Assembly (NCBI RefSeq): GCF_003383615.1
Contig: NZ_QNUL01000004.1
Location: 1 to 64,000 of the forward strand
DNA length: 64,000 nucleotides
Source: Dyadobacter luteus
Lineage (GTDB): Bacteria > Bacteroidota > Bacteroidia > Cytophagales > Spirosomataceae
Direction: 5' to 3'
Both the position numbers and the translations under genes were made by a program. This document shows, piece after piece, positions 18,304-26,551 of the stretch (positions within the stretch are counted from its first letter, which is position 1; each line of letters begins with the position of its first letter). Under the pieces are notes generated by a model that was given only the letters and a program-made list of their open reading frames with translations, ran no database searches and was not told where the DNA came from.

Positions 18304-18317
18304 TAACTAAAACAGAT

Positions 18318-19166
18318 ATGCAAACTGAAGAACAATTGAAGGAAATCGTAAAGCAGAAGTATAGTGAAATTGCTTTACAGGACAAGGAAACCAATGAATC
18401 ATCTTGCTGTGGTGCCACGGGTTGTTCCACCGAGATCTATAACATCATGAGTGACGATTATACCGAAATAGAAGGGTACAATCCGGATGCCGACCTTGGG
18501 CTTGGGTGTGGGCTACCGACGGAATTTGCCAGAATCAGAAAAGGGGATACCGTAATCGACCTGGGCAGCGGTGCAGGCAATGATGCTTTTATTGCTCGCG
18601 CTGAAACGGGCAGTGAAGGACGGGTGATCGGTATTGACTTTACGCCTGCCATGATAGACAGGGCAAGGATCAATACAGAAGCCCGTGGATTTAATAACGT
18701 CGAATTCCGTCAGGGTGATATTGAAAAGATGCCTGTATCTGCAAACATTGCCGATGTTATTGTCAGCAATTGTGTGTTGAATCTGGTGCCCAATAAAGAT
18801 AGTGTGTTCAGGGATATATTTCGGGTTTTAAAGCCGGGGGCGCATTTCAGTATCTCTGATGTGGTGCTGGTTGGTGACCTTCCTGATGAGTTGCGCTCAG
18901 CTGCTGAAATGTATGCAGGCTGTGTGTCCGGTGCCATTCAAAAGAACGAGTATCTGCAACTGATCCGATCAAATGGTTTTAAGAATATCCTGGTGCAAAA
19001 GCAAAAGGCGATCACCATACCTGATGATATACTGCGTAGCTATCTGAACGAGCAGGGCATTGCAGCTTTTAAATCAGGTAATACAGGTATTTTCAGTGTT
19101 ACCGTATATGCAGAAAAACCCTTACAGCCAGCCGAGGCTTGCTGCGCTCCGAGCTGTTGCAGTTAG
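18318..19166 (+). CDS. arsM: Arsenite S-adenosylmethionine methyltransferase
   Basis: Methylates trivalent arsenic using S-adenosylmethionine, 282 residues, cytoplasmic. The SAM-binding motif is DLGSGAGNDAF (81-91). Three cysteines occupy the family positions: C64 in GLGCGLP, C152 in SNCVLNL and C202 in AGCVSGA. The 50-residue spacing between the last two equals that of the characterised algal ArsM (C174 and C224). Extra cysteines occur at the N-terminus (SSCCGATGCS) and C-terminus (EACCAPSCCS), a trait of many bacterial ArsM proteins. The neighbours arsR and acr3 confirm the arsenic context. Confidence 0.9.
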   Translation: MQTEEQLKEIVKQKYSEIALQDKETNESSCCGATGCSTEIYNIMSDDYTEIEGYNPDADLGLGCGLPTEFARIRKGDTVIDLGSGAGNDAFIARAETGSEGRVIGIDFTPAMIDRARINTEARGFNNVEFRQGDIEKMPVSANIADVIVSNCVLNLVPNKDSVFRDIFRVLKPGAHFSISDVVLVGDLPDELRSAAEMYAGCVSGAIQKNEYLQLIRSNGFKNILVQKQKAITIPDDILRSYLNEQGIAAFKSGNTGIFSVTVYAEKPLQPAEACCAPSCCS

Positions 19167-19189
19167 TCTTTTTAAATTAATATCATTAT

Positions 19190-20269
19190 ATGTCAGCGAA
19201 TAATTGTGCACCCGCATACGAAAGGAAAAAGCTGGGTTTTCTGGACCGTTATCTGACCCTTTGGATTTTCCTGGCAATGGCTGTCGGTGTGGGCATCGGA
19301 TATTTTTTTCCTTCGTCTTCGGGTTTTATTAATTCTTTCTCAAGTGGAACAACCAATATCCCCCTGGCAATCGGTTTGATCCTGATGATGTATCCGCCAC
19401 TGGCCAAAGTGAAATATGAGAAAATGGGCGAAGTATTCAGGAATACCAAGGTGTTGGGTACCTCCCTTTTACTTAACTGGGTCATCGGTCCGGTACTCAT
19501 GTTTATCTTAGCCATTACCTTCTTGCGTGGATATCCCGAATATATGACAGGCCTCATCCTGATAGGGCTTGCCAGGTGTATCGCAATGGTAGTAGTCTGG
19601 AATGAACTGGCAGATGGCAACCGGGAATACGCCGCTGGTTTGATTGCCCTGAATAGCATTTTTCAGGTATTGCTTTACAGTGTCTATGCATATGTTTTCA
19701 TTACGGTCCTGCCACCATTGTTTGGTGTAAAAGGGTTGGATGTGGATATTACGATTGGTGAGATTGCCGGGAGTGTAGGGGTTTATTTAGGGATTCCCTT
19801 TGCAGCTGGCGTCGTCAGCCGCTATACGCTGATCCAGCTGAAAGGTGAAGATTGGTTCGAGGATAAGTTTATACCATTTATTTCACCTTTTACCCTGATC
19901 GCCTTGCTGTTTACCATCGTGTTAATGTTCAGCCTGAAAGGTGAACTGATCGTGCAGATTCCTCTTGATGTGGTACGTATTGCTGTACCGCTGGTTATCT
20001 ATTTTATCCTCATGTTTGTTGTCAGCTTCTTTGCCGGTAAGAAAACAGGAGCCGATTATGCTCAATGTGCATCTATTGCATTCACTGCTGCAGGCAACAA
20101 TTTTGAACTGGCCATTGTTGTCGCTATTGGCGTGTTCGGCATCAATTCAGGTCAGGCATTTGTCGGTGTTATTGGCCCTTTGGTCGAAGTGCCGGCACTG
20201 ATTGCTTTGGTCAATCTCGCCTTCTGGCTCCGTAAAAAATATTATTCAAAAACCTCAACAATAGCCTAA
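19190..20269 (+). CDS. acr3: Acr3-family arsenite efflux permease
   Basis: Inner-membrane As(III) extrusion carrier of the Acr3 (BART superfamily) type, 359 residues with about ten membrane segments. The essential thiol is C130 in GLARCIAMV, and the conserved acidic residue is E306 in [11 protein letters not shown]. Both match the family's functional positions. It starts 23 bases after the methyltransferase and is followed one base later by the phosphoesterase ATG. No arsenate reductase gene lies in this operon, so arsenate must be reduced by a protein encoded elsewhere if the cell resists it. Confidence 0.93.
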   Translation: MSANNCAPAYERKKLGFLDRYLTLWIFLAMAVGVGIGYFFPSSSGFINSFSSGTTNIPLAIGLILMMYPPLAKVKYEKMGEVFRNTKVLGTSLLLNWVIGPVLMFILAITFLRGYPEYMTGLILIGLARCIAMVVVWNELADGNREYAAGLIALNSIFQVLLYSVYAYVFITVLPPLFGVKGLDVDITIGEIAGSVGVYLGIPFAAGVVSRYTLIQLKGEDWFEDKFIPFISPFTLIALLFTIVLMFSLKGELIVQIPLDVVRIAVPLVIYFILMFVVSFFAGKKTGADYAQCASIAFTAAGNNFELAIVVAIGVFGINSGQAFVGVIGPLVEVPALIALVNLAFWLRKKYYSKTSTIA

Positions 20270-20270
20270 G

Positions 20271-21041
20271 ATGAAAATCGCCTTATTTTCAGACATCCAC
20301 GCAAACCTTCCGGCACTTGAAGCATTTTTTAAAGATGTGGAAACCCGCAATATCGATGCCATGTATTGTCTTGGCGACTTGGTCGGATATAATATATGGC
20401 CCAACGAAGTGATCGATGAAATCCGTAAACGCGGAATCCCGACCATTGCCGGCAATTACGACTGGGGTATTGGCCGTTCAAGCAATGATTGTGGTTGTGC
20501 TTACAAGACAGATGAAGAAAAGGCTATGGGTAAGGTTTCTATATCCTATACCAACGAAGTGATAAAAGAGCCGCAACGTAATTACCTGAGGACGCTACCG
20601 GCACACATCAGGCTGGAATACCAGTTGAATGAAGATAAATTTAATCTGCTCCTCGTTCATGGCAGTCCCCGGAAAGTCAATGAATACTTGTTTGAAGACC
20701 GCGACGAAAAAAGCATGTTGCGGATTATGGAACATGCGGGGGCTGATATTATGTGCTTTGGCCATACGCACCAGCCCTATCACCGTATTTTAAATTCAGG
20801 TGTGACAGGCAGCGATCATTTCAGGCATGCTGTCAATATCGGATCCGTCGGGAAACCGAAAGACAAGGATCCAAGGGGTGGTTATGTAATTCTTACCATT
20901 AGCCCGGATAGTACATTGGAAAATAAGAACAGCATACAGGTTGAGTTCATCCGCTTTGACTACGATATCGAAAAAGCAGCAAAAGCAGTTGAGGAAAGTC
21001 CGCTTCCCAATGAGTATGCAGACATGTTGCGTAAAGGATAA
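20271..21041 (+). CDS. Calcineurin-like metallophosphoesterase in the ars operon
   Basis: A 256-residue cytoplasmic phosphoesterase of the YfcE-like Metallophos_2 group. The metal-binding set is visible: D8 and H10 (FSDIH), D36 (LGDLVG), N62 (GNYD, where many relatives have GNHD/E), LVHGSP, and GHTHQP near 164-169. Only one base separates its ATG from the acr3 stop, so translation is probably coupled and the gene is a true operon member. Phosphoesterases of this type occur in other ars clusters, but the substrate is not established to my knowledge. Candidates are arsenate esters, nucleotides or phosphodiesters made under arsenate stress. Confidence 0.85.
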   Translation: MKIALFSDIHANLPALEAFFKDVETRNIDAMYCLGDLVGYNIWPNEVIDEIRKRGIPTIAGNYDWGIGRSSNDCGCAYKTDEEKAMGKVSISYTNEVIKEPQRNYLRTLPAHIRLEYQLNEDKFNLLLVHGSPRKVNEYLFEDRDEKSMLRIMEHAGADIMCFGHTHQPYHRILNSGVTGSDHFRHAVNIGSVGKPKDKDPRGGYVILTISPDSTLENKNSIQVEFIRFDYDIEKAAKAVEESPLPNEYADMLRKG

Positions 21042-21294
21042 TATGTAAACACTGGCTTACCAAGACCTATAAAAAACGGCAGTTATTCGTTAAGACCAAT
21101 TGTTATTGAAAAGCAGCCTTGCTATTCATCTAATTTGAAAACTACTTAATGACATTCGCCAAAATTTAAGATATGCTGCAGAAGACACGTTGAATAATAT
21201 TGCCGTTGAGACTGGTAGCATCAATCCCATTCCGAAAACAGCGATAGCCAATGCGTCTTGCTAATCGTGGGTGAAGGATAAATACAGAAGTCGG
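21042..21294. other. Non-coding spacer after the ars operon
   Basis: About 250 bases between convergent genes. One frame is open for about 37 codons (NDIRQNLRYAAEDTLNN and onward, ending near 21262) without a start. I could not identify it and it may be chance. No clear terminator hairpin was seen. Confidence 0.3.
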
Positions 21295-21717
21295 TTACTT
21301 CTCCCTTGTCCATACTGTCGTTCTTCCGAAGGCGGATATACCTACGAAGCCTCGCATTCCCAGACTGCCATCTTTATTCAGAGTGATTTTTCCACTATAT
21401 GTTTTTCCGCTTTCCGGATCGTAGACCGTACCTTTTTCCCAAACATTGTTGCCGGAATACGTAAAGTCTTTAACGATTTCTGTTCCGGCAAGCTTATTAC
21501 TTCTCTTTGCCTTGTCCGGATTATTCTTATCGGTTGCATCGGGTACGTTAGTCCATATCAAAGTGCCGTTGTATGTATTGCCTGCCTTTCTGATGGTGAC
21601 TTTGCCTTTATTGCCTTCTGTGCTGTAGGTTCCCAGAATTTTGTCGGCCTCCGCGGTTTGCCCGAACCCTGTTGATGTAATAAAAGAGAATAGTATTAAA
21701 ATCAGGTATTGCTTCAT
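21295..21717 (-). CDS. Exported DUF2147-family protein
   Basis: 140 residues with a signal peptide (MKQYLILILFSFITSTGFGQ). The mature domain starts with ADKILGTYST and contains NVWEKGTVYDPESGKTYSGKITL and GMRGFVGISAFGRTTVWTR, the hallmark blocks of DUF2147 proteins. They form a small lipocalin-like or beta-barrel fold, and their function is not known. The gene stands alone. Confidence 0.88.
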   Translation of the reverse strand: MKQYLILILFSFITSTGFGQTAEADKILGTYSTEGNKGKVTIRKAGNTYNGTLIWTNVPDATDKNNPDKAKRSNKLAGTEIVKDFTYSGNNVWEKGTVYDPESGKTYSGKITLNKDGSLGMRGFVGISAFGRTTVWTREK

Positions 21718-22213
21718 CTTTATTTGTCGGTTGATACTGTAAGTTAGATTTTTGTAAAAAGTGATGCCATCACTTCTCTGATTGGAGTTTAATCAATAAT
21801 CCAATGGCTGGCAGGCGTGCAGGTTTAAATTGCTCCTTGTATAATCCTGCCAAATTATTTTCATTTTTAGATAAAACCCTGCCGATTTCTAACAGACATG
21901 AAATTTTACATATATTTGCCATTAATTTAAAATTGGTCTAATTATAATATTTGGTAAAACTCAGTTTTAATGTGCTCTGCCAGATATTATGACGGTCAGT
22001 TAAGTTACAAAGCTTTCTTATCTGACCGGTAAATGTGAACCGTCAAATTTCACCTGATTCTTCGGGAAAAAAACCGGGTTGGCACCTTAGGATTTCAGAA
22101 AACGAATTGCGGTGCCTGGCAATTGACCATTTTCGCATGGACGTGGCTTTGACACATTTTTATAAATAAACTGATTGTCTTCCTGGCTTTTCTGCCAAAA
22201 GCATAAGCCGGCA
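21718..22213. other. Divergent intergenic region with a possible structured leader
   Basis: About 500 bases upstream of the DUF3325-like gene. A near-consensus -7 element AATATTTG is at 21947-21954 on the plus strand, without a well-placed TTTG. Downstream of it a 7-bp inverted repeat (CGGTCAG 21993-21999, CTGACCG 22022-22028) and a smaller GTGAA/TTCAC pair could fold in an mRNA leader. No known riboswitch was recognised. The rest is AT-rich with no gene. Confidence 0.35.
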
Positions 22214-22579
22214 ATGAGCTTAAACTTCATTTCAATAATAATCCTAATGTTCAGTACTATTTGTTTACTTTTTCTGTGTGGCTTCCTATTCTGGATGAAT
22301 ACCTCAAAGCGTGTAGCCTGGCCTGATAAAAATCACATTTTAGCTACAGCGGCCACTAATCCAGCCTATAGCAGATGCATCACCGGAGCCTTGTTCCTGC
22401 TGGGCGCAATCCTGTGTGTGGTTGCACTGGGGTGGGGAAGCGGTCTGTTTGCTACTGTTGTGATCCTGATGGCATCCGGCTCTGTTTCCGTACTATTTTT
22501 CCCTTTTCACTACCTCGGGGTGAAGGGTATCACCATTCTCTATATCTGTTCACTTGCACTGGAATTACTCATTCACTGA
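22214..22579 (+). CDS. Small membrane protein of a PepSY/iron-uptake module (DUF3325-like)
   Basis: 121 residues with about three or four hydrophobic segments. The frame is open to a TTG at 22175, but the ATG at 22214 (MSLNFISIIILMF) begins directly in a membrane segment and is preferred. Size, hydrophobicity and position before a DUF3649-like gene and a PepSY protein match the three-gene membrane module found with siderophore or iron uptake genes. The DUF3325 label rests mainly on that context. Confidence 0.65.
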   Translation: MSLNFISIIILMFSTICLLFLCGFLFWMNTSKRVAWPDKNHILATAATNPAYSRCITGALFLLGAILCVVALGWGSGLFATVVILMASGSVSVLFFPFHYLGVKGITILYICSLALELLIH

Positions 22580-22582
22580 CCT

Positions 22583-22882
22583 ATGCCTGCCAATAAAAAA
22601 TACCTGACCAAATCACCATGGCTGCGGCTTAGCAAAATTCTTGCAGGGTCGTTAGGCGGTTATGCCGTAATGATGAGCCTGCATGTTTGTCTCACCGCTT
22701 TTTTTCCAAAGGAAAATGTGATAATCACTGCCTATTTCACGGGTTATATACTTTGGGCCTGCCTGTTGCTGTATGCCTTCATAGCGCAAAATGTATGGAA
22801 AGTGTGGGCTATCTACCTCTTGATGACCCTTGTGTTCTCTTTGCCTTATCTGCTGAATTTCAATCTACATCATGGATCCTAG
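22583..22882 (+). CDS. Small membrane protein, DUF3649-like iron-uptake accessory
   Basis: 99 residues, three membrane segments. The opening (PWLRLSKILAGSLGGYAVMM) and the overall pattern fit DUF3649 proteins, annotated elsewhere as iron-uptake accessory proteins. It starts three bases after the previous stop and overlaps the PepSY gene start by 11 bases, so the three are translated as a unit. Biochemical function is not established. Confidence 0.7.
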   Translation: MPANKKYLTKSPWLRLSKILAGSLGGYAVMMSLHVCLTAFFPKENVIITAYFTGYILWACLLLYAFIAQNVWKVWAIYLLMTLVFSLPYLLNFNLHHGS

Positions 22883-24554
22883 GAAATATAACATCTATTT
22901 TCACACCCATACAATCAGTGGCATCTTCATCGCTGCCATTCTCTATGTGATCTTTTTTGCCGGCTCTTTCTCTTTCTTCAAGGATGATATATCAGCGTGG
23001 CAAAAAGGAAGATCGACTGTAGCCCGCAAATCGGAGCTCACTTTCAATCCTGTTATTGACTCTCTTAGCGGTAAATACAATTTACAAGGGCGTAATTTTG
23101 ATTTTTATGTTCAGAGGCAGGAACAGGGTACTTATGTAAACATGAGTGCTTCGGCAGATACGACAGTAACCAGGCCCAAACCCAAGTCTGAAAATCAGGA
23201 GCGTAAAAGGGGGCGAAGGGGAGGTGATGACGACTCAGCATACTTTCTGTACAGCTTCACCGACAAAAAAGCAGCAGGCGATTACGCAGAGGCCTATGAC
23301 ATGGGTGAGTTTTTGTACCGTCTGCACTTTCTGGCGCAGCTCAACCAGGTGTTTCCGTTTAGTATCGGTACGCCGATGGGTTACCTGATCGCCGGAATCG
23401 TTTCATTTCTTTTTCTTTTTGCGTTGATAACGGGTCTGCTGCTTCACTGGGACAAGATCAAATCCAACTTTTTCCTCTTTAGGCCGTGGAGCAAATGGAA
23501 GACTGTGTGGACGGATATGCATACGGTTTTAGGTGTGATCGGTTTTCCGTTTCAGTTTGTGTTTGCGGTAACAGGCGTAGTGCTGATTGTGAATTACGTA
23601 ATCCTGACCCCATTTGGTAACCTGCTGTATGAGGGCAATTCAGAAAAGCTTTACGAGAGTCTGCAGTTTAACAGGAATATGGCTGCCGAATATACTTACA
23701 AGCCCATTAAGGAAGACTTCGATCTGGATGCGTTTGTGAAAAAATGGCAGAAAGAGTGGAAAGGCAGCAAAATCACAGGCGTCCACATCCGGAACTATAT
23801 GGATGAAAACATGCAGTTGACCATGGAGGCCAAACCTAACCCTGAATCCAATTTTGCAGGATCCGGTTTTGTGCATCTTCAGGTAGCAACCGGAAAAATC
23901 CTGGCTCAAAAATCACCCATAACCGACAGCAACTATATAGATGGCGTTAAAAGTTTAATTTATCATCTTCACTTCGGTGATTTTGGAGGCAAGCCATTGC
24001 GTATCGTATTTTTTGTGCTAGGGCTGATGGGATGCGCGGTGATAATTTCGGGTATTCTGATCTGGTTTGTGGCGCGTGACAAAGTGAGTACAGATGCACA
24101 TAAACGCAAGTTCAATTTCTGGGCAAGCAATGTATTTCTGGCCACGTGTCTGAGTATGCTTCCTGTGACTGCATTTACATTCATTATGCTGAAAGTGCTT
24201 CCGAAAGTGGATCAGTCAGCGATTTACCATACCTATTTTTACAGCTGGCTGGTATTGTCGGTGTATCTGATCATCCGCCGTAATTTCCCGATCATGAACG
24301 CGCATACATTGTTGCTTTCGATTGTGCTCTGCGCAGGTGTGCCGATTGCCAATGGCGTTTCTACCGGGCTGTGGATGTGGACGAGCTGGAAAATGGGCGC
24401 TTTTGACATTTTCTTTATTGATGCACTTTTCCTGACAATTTTCGTTTGTTGCCTGTTTGCATACCAACGCGTCAGAAAAGAGGCCAAACCTTTCAAGGTA
24501 TTGGACGTAAAGAAAAAGAAACCAGTTTCTGTAGCTGAAGTAAAGCAGGCTTGA
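22872..24554 (+). CDS. PepSY-associated transmembrane protein, putative ferric-siderophore reductase type
   Basis: A 560-residue inner-membrane protein. It starts with the typical FHTHTISGIFIAAILYVIFF first membrane helix, followed by a large periplasmic part, and has four or more further helices (about 175-195, 220-250, 370-395, and several near the C-terminus). Histidines on the helices (HTHT, LLLHW, MHTVLG, YHLHFGD) are the probable haem ligands seen in PepSY_TM proteins thought to reduce ferric siderophores at the inner membrane. A charged linker (about 95-115, rich in K, R and D) is unusual but likely a disordered loop. It is followed by a bidirectional terminator at 24578-24615. Confidence 0.85.
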   Translation: MDPRKYNIYFHTHTISGIFIAAILYVIFFAGSFSFFKDDISAWQKGRSTVARKSELTFNPVIDSLSGKYNLQGRNFDFYVQRQEQGTYVNMSASADTTVTRPKPKSENQERKRGRRGGDDDSAYFLYSFTDKKAAGDYAEAYDMGEFLYRLHFLAQLNQVFPFSIGTPMGYLIAGIVSFLFLFALITGLLLHWDKIKSNFFLFRPWSKWKTVWTDMHTVLGVIGFPFQFVFAVTGVVLIVNYVILTPFGNLLYEGNSEKLYESLQFNRNMAAEYTYKPIKEDFDLDAFVKKWQKEWKGSKITGVHIRNYMDENMQLTMEAKPNPESNFAGSGFVHLQVATGKILAQKSPITDSNYIDGVKSLIYHLHFGDFGGKPLRIVFFVLGLMGCAVIISGILIWFVARDKVSTDAHKRKFNFWASNVFLATCLSMLPVTAFTFIMLKVLPKVDQSAIYHTYFYSWLVLSVYLIIRRNFPIMNAHTLLLSIVLCAGVPIANGVSTGLWMWTSWKMGAFDIFFIDALFLTIFVCCLFAYQRVRKEAKPFKVLDVKKKKPVSVAEVKQA

Positions 24555-24577
24555 ATCCATTATCGGGTATATAAACA

Positions 24578-24615
24578 TCCCCAACGCTTTCACTTTTTTT
24601 GTGAAGCGTTGGGGA
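24578..24615. terminator. Terminator between PepSY and MazG-like genes
   Basis: TCCCCAACGCTTTCAC (24578-24593) pairs with GTGAAGCGTTGGGGA (24601-24615), with one bulged T and a seven-T loop. It lies between convergent genes. Confidence 0.75.
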
Positions 24616-24642
24616 TTGTCTTTGATATCCTGGCCGTACTGG

Positions 24643-24969
24643 CTATTTCAATTTTTCATTAGCCTGATGCCGGTCTTTATCGCGCCCTGTCTTTTTAGCC
24701 ATGTTCTTTTCAAATGCCTCGGTGAGATTAATACCGGTCTGATTGGCAAGACATATCAACACCCAGAGTACATCTGCCATTTCATCACCCAGATCTTTTC
24801 CCAGATCAGATTTTTTAAATGACTGGTCACCGTAAGTTCTGGCCATAATCCGGGCCAGTTCTCCTACTTCTTCGGTCAGTATCGTCATATTTGTCAGTTC
24901 AGAGAAATAACGGACCCCGTATGTTTTGATCCAGGTATCCACCTGCTGTTGTGCTTCTTCGATAGTCAT
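24643..24969 (-). CDS. MazG-like nucleotide pyrophosphohydrolase
   Basis: 108 residues, all-alpha NTP pyrophosphohydrolase. The metal-binding motif EEVGELAR is followed by GDEMADVLWVLICLANQ, the paired acidic helices of the MazG/dUTPase-2 superfamily. The ATG at 24969 (MTIEEAQQ) is preferred over a TTG three codons upstream. It is probably co-transcribed with dtd, which ends about 40 bases upstream of this start. Likely role is removal of non-canonical NTPs. Confidence 0.85.
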   Translation of the reverse strand: MTIEEAQQQVDTWIKTYGVRYFSELTNMTILTEEVGELARIMARTYGDQSFKKSDLGKDLGDEMADVLWVLICLANQTGINLTEAFEKNMAKKTGRDKDRHQANEKLK

Positions 24970-25008
24970 TGTATCCAAATAAATGTTTTAAGATAATTAT
25001 GTTAGTCG

Positions 25009-25461
25009 TCAGATTCTGTTTTTCGAATCAATGACAATAGTTACGGGGCCGTCATTCAGAAGCGCTACTTTCATATCCGCTCCGAACTGACCGCACTGAA
25101 TAGTTTTTCCTGTTTGTTGCTGCAGGAAAGTGATCATTTGCTCATACAAGGGAATTGCAACCTGAGGTTTGGCGGCATCTATAAACGAAGGACGGTTTCC
25201 CTTTTTTGTGCTTGCGTGTAATGTAAACTGACTGACAAGCAAAATGTCGCCGTCCACCGATTTCAGATCAAGATTCATCTTTCCTTCTTCGTCGCTGAAG
25301 ATTCTGAGTCCGATAATCTTTTTGCCCAGCCATTCAAGGTCTTCGGTGGTGTCGTGGTGGGTTATGCCCAGCAGTACGAGCAGCCCGGTATTGATTTGTC
25401 CGGCTATGTTTTCGTCGATGGTTACAGAGGCATGTTGAACTCTTTGTATTACAGCTATCAT
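25009..25461 (-). CDS. dtd: D-aminoacyl-tRNA deacylase
   Basis: Removes D-amino acids (and glycine mischarged on tRNA-Ala) from tRNA. At 150 residues it is full length. Both signature motifs are present: SQFTLHAS near 78-85 and the GPVTIVID motif near the C-terminus carrying the cross-subunit Gly-cisPro active site. The start MIAVIQRVQHASV is typical. It is the first gene of a small minus-strand operon with the MazG-like gene. Confidence 0.95.
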   Translation of the reverse strand: MIAVIQRVQHASVTIDENIAGQINTGLLVLLGITHHDTTEDLEWLGKKIIGLRIFSDEEGKMNLDLKSVDGDILLVSQFTLHASTKKGNRPSFIDAAKPQVAIPLYEQMITFLQQQTGKTIQCGQFGADMKVALLNDGPVTIVIDSKNRI

Positions 25462-25692
25462 TGGAAATTAGTAGGTGTCGAATTGTCAGAATTGTTTTAA
25501 ATAAGCGTCAGGATTTTGGTGATTCAGAATAATATTTGACATAACTCATAAAAATCATAATTATGCTAATGTATTTTATTGAAATGGCGGAATAAAGAAA
25601 AAGGAATTTTTGAAATGTTGAAATAATTATAATTATCTAGCTATCTTAGTAAGCCGGTATGAAATTCTGAAAGTCCAAAAGCGTTGTCAAAG

Positions 25693-26283
25693 ATGGCTAA
25701 AATCGATGAAATTGCCTTATTGAATGAAGTATCTCTGGGAGATAGAGATTCGTTTGATGCATTGTACAATCAGTATTATTCCGAGATTCAGCGATATGTT
25801 TTGAAATTTGTCAAGACATACGACCACACCGATGACTTGTGTCAGGAGATTTTCATCAAGGTGTGGGAAAAGAGAGCATATCTAAGCGAAGTTGCCGCGT
25901 TCAGGCCCTATCTGTACAAGGTGGCAAAAAATCATATTCTTGATTTCCTGAGGCACGCTGCAGTTGAACAGTCACTCAAAGAAAGCATCATTCGCTCAGC
26001 TGAGCACAATTACAATAGTGTTGAAGATGCTTTCCAGTCAGAAGAATACAGACAGTATCTGGCTGAGGTGTTAAATAGTATGTCACCCCGAAATCAAGAG
26101 GTGTTCAGGCTATGCCGTGACATGGACTATACCTACGATGAAGCTGCCGAAGCATTGGGTATATCCAGAAATGCCATAAAAAAACACATGGTAAAAATCA
26201 TCAGACTTCTCAAATACTCTGCTCAGAAAAGCTTCGGTGTTTCGTTCTCTCTTATTGCTCTGTTCTTCGCTCCGATCGTCTGA
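25693..26283 (+). CDS. ECF RNA polymerase sigma factor, FecI-like
   Basis: 196 residues. Sigma region 2 reads DSFDALYNQYYSEIQRYV with the DDLCQEIFIKVWEK core, and region 4 has TYDEAAEALGISRNAIKKHM. A hydrophobic C-terminal tail (VSFSLIALFFAPIV) is common in Bacteroidota FecI-like sigmas. ATG 25693 is preferred over a TTG three codons earlier. The following gene is a FecR anti-sigma factor and then STN-SusC/SusD, the standard trans-envelope signalling order in which substrate binding outside releases this sigma factor. Confidence 0.92.
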   Translation: MAKIDEIALLNEVSLGDRDSFDALYNQYYSEIQRYVLKFVKTYDHTDDLCQEIFIKVWEKRAYLSEVAAFRPYLYKVAKNHILDFLRHAAVEQSLKESIIRSAEHNYNSVEDAFQSEEYRQYLAEVLNSMSPRNQEVFRLCRDMDYTYDEAAEALGISRNAIKKHMVKIIRLLKYSAQKSFGVSFSLIALFFAPIV

Positions 26284-26551
26284 TCGCCATTCACACCTGT
26301 AGTAGTTCATTCCTCTTTGCAATCCTGCGAACTGGGTGGAAGGGTATGTTTGTGTAATATAAATATTTTTAGTTTTTGACTACTTCGTTTTGATGCTAAT
26401 TTTTGTTTAAAATATTAGTTAATATCTGTTTATCAAATAGGTGTACTTTGGTTTGTTTAGTGTGGTTGAAAAAAAATATTTTGTCTTTTTTTAATATTTG
26501 AGGTACCCTGTTTTTGAAGTTATTCGTCTTACTACTGTAAATCCCTGCTAC

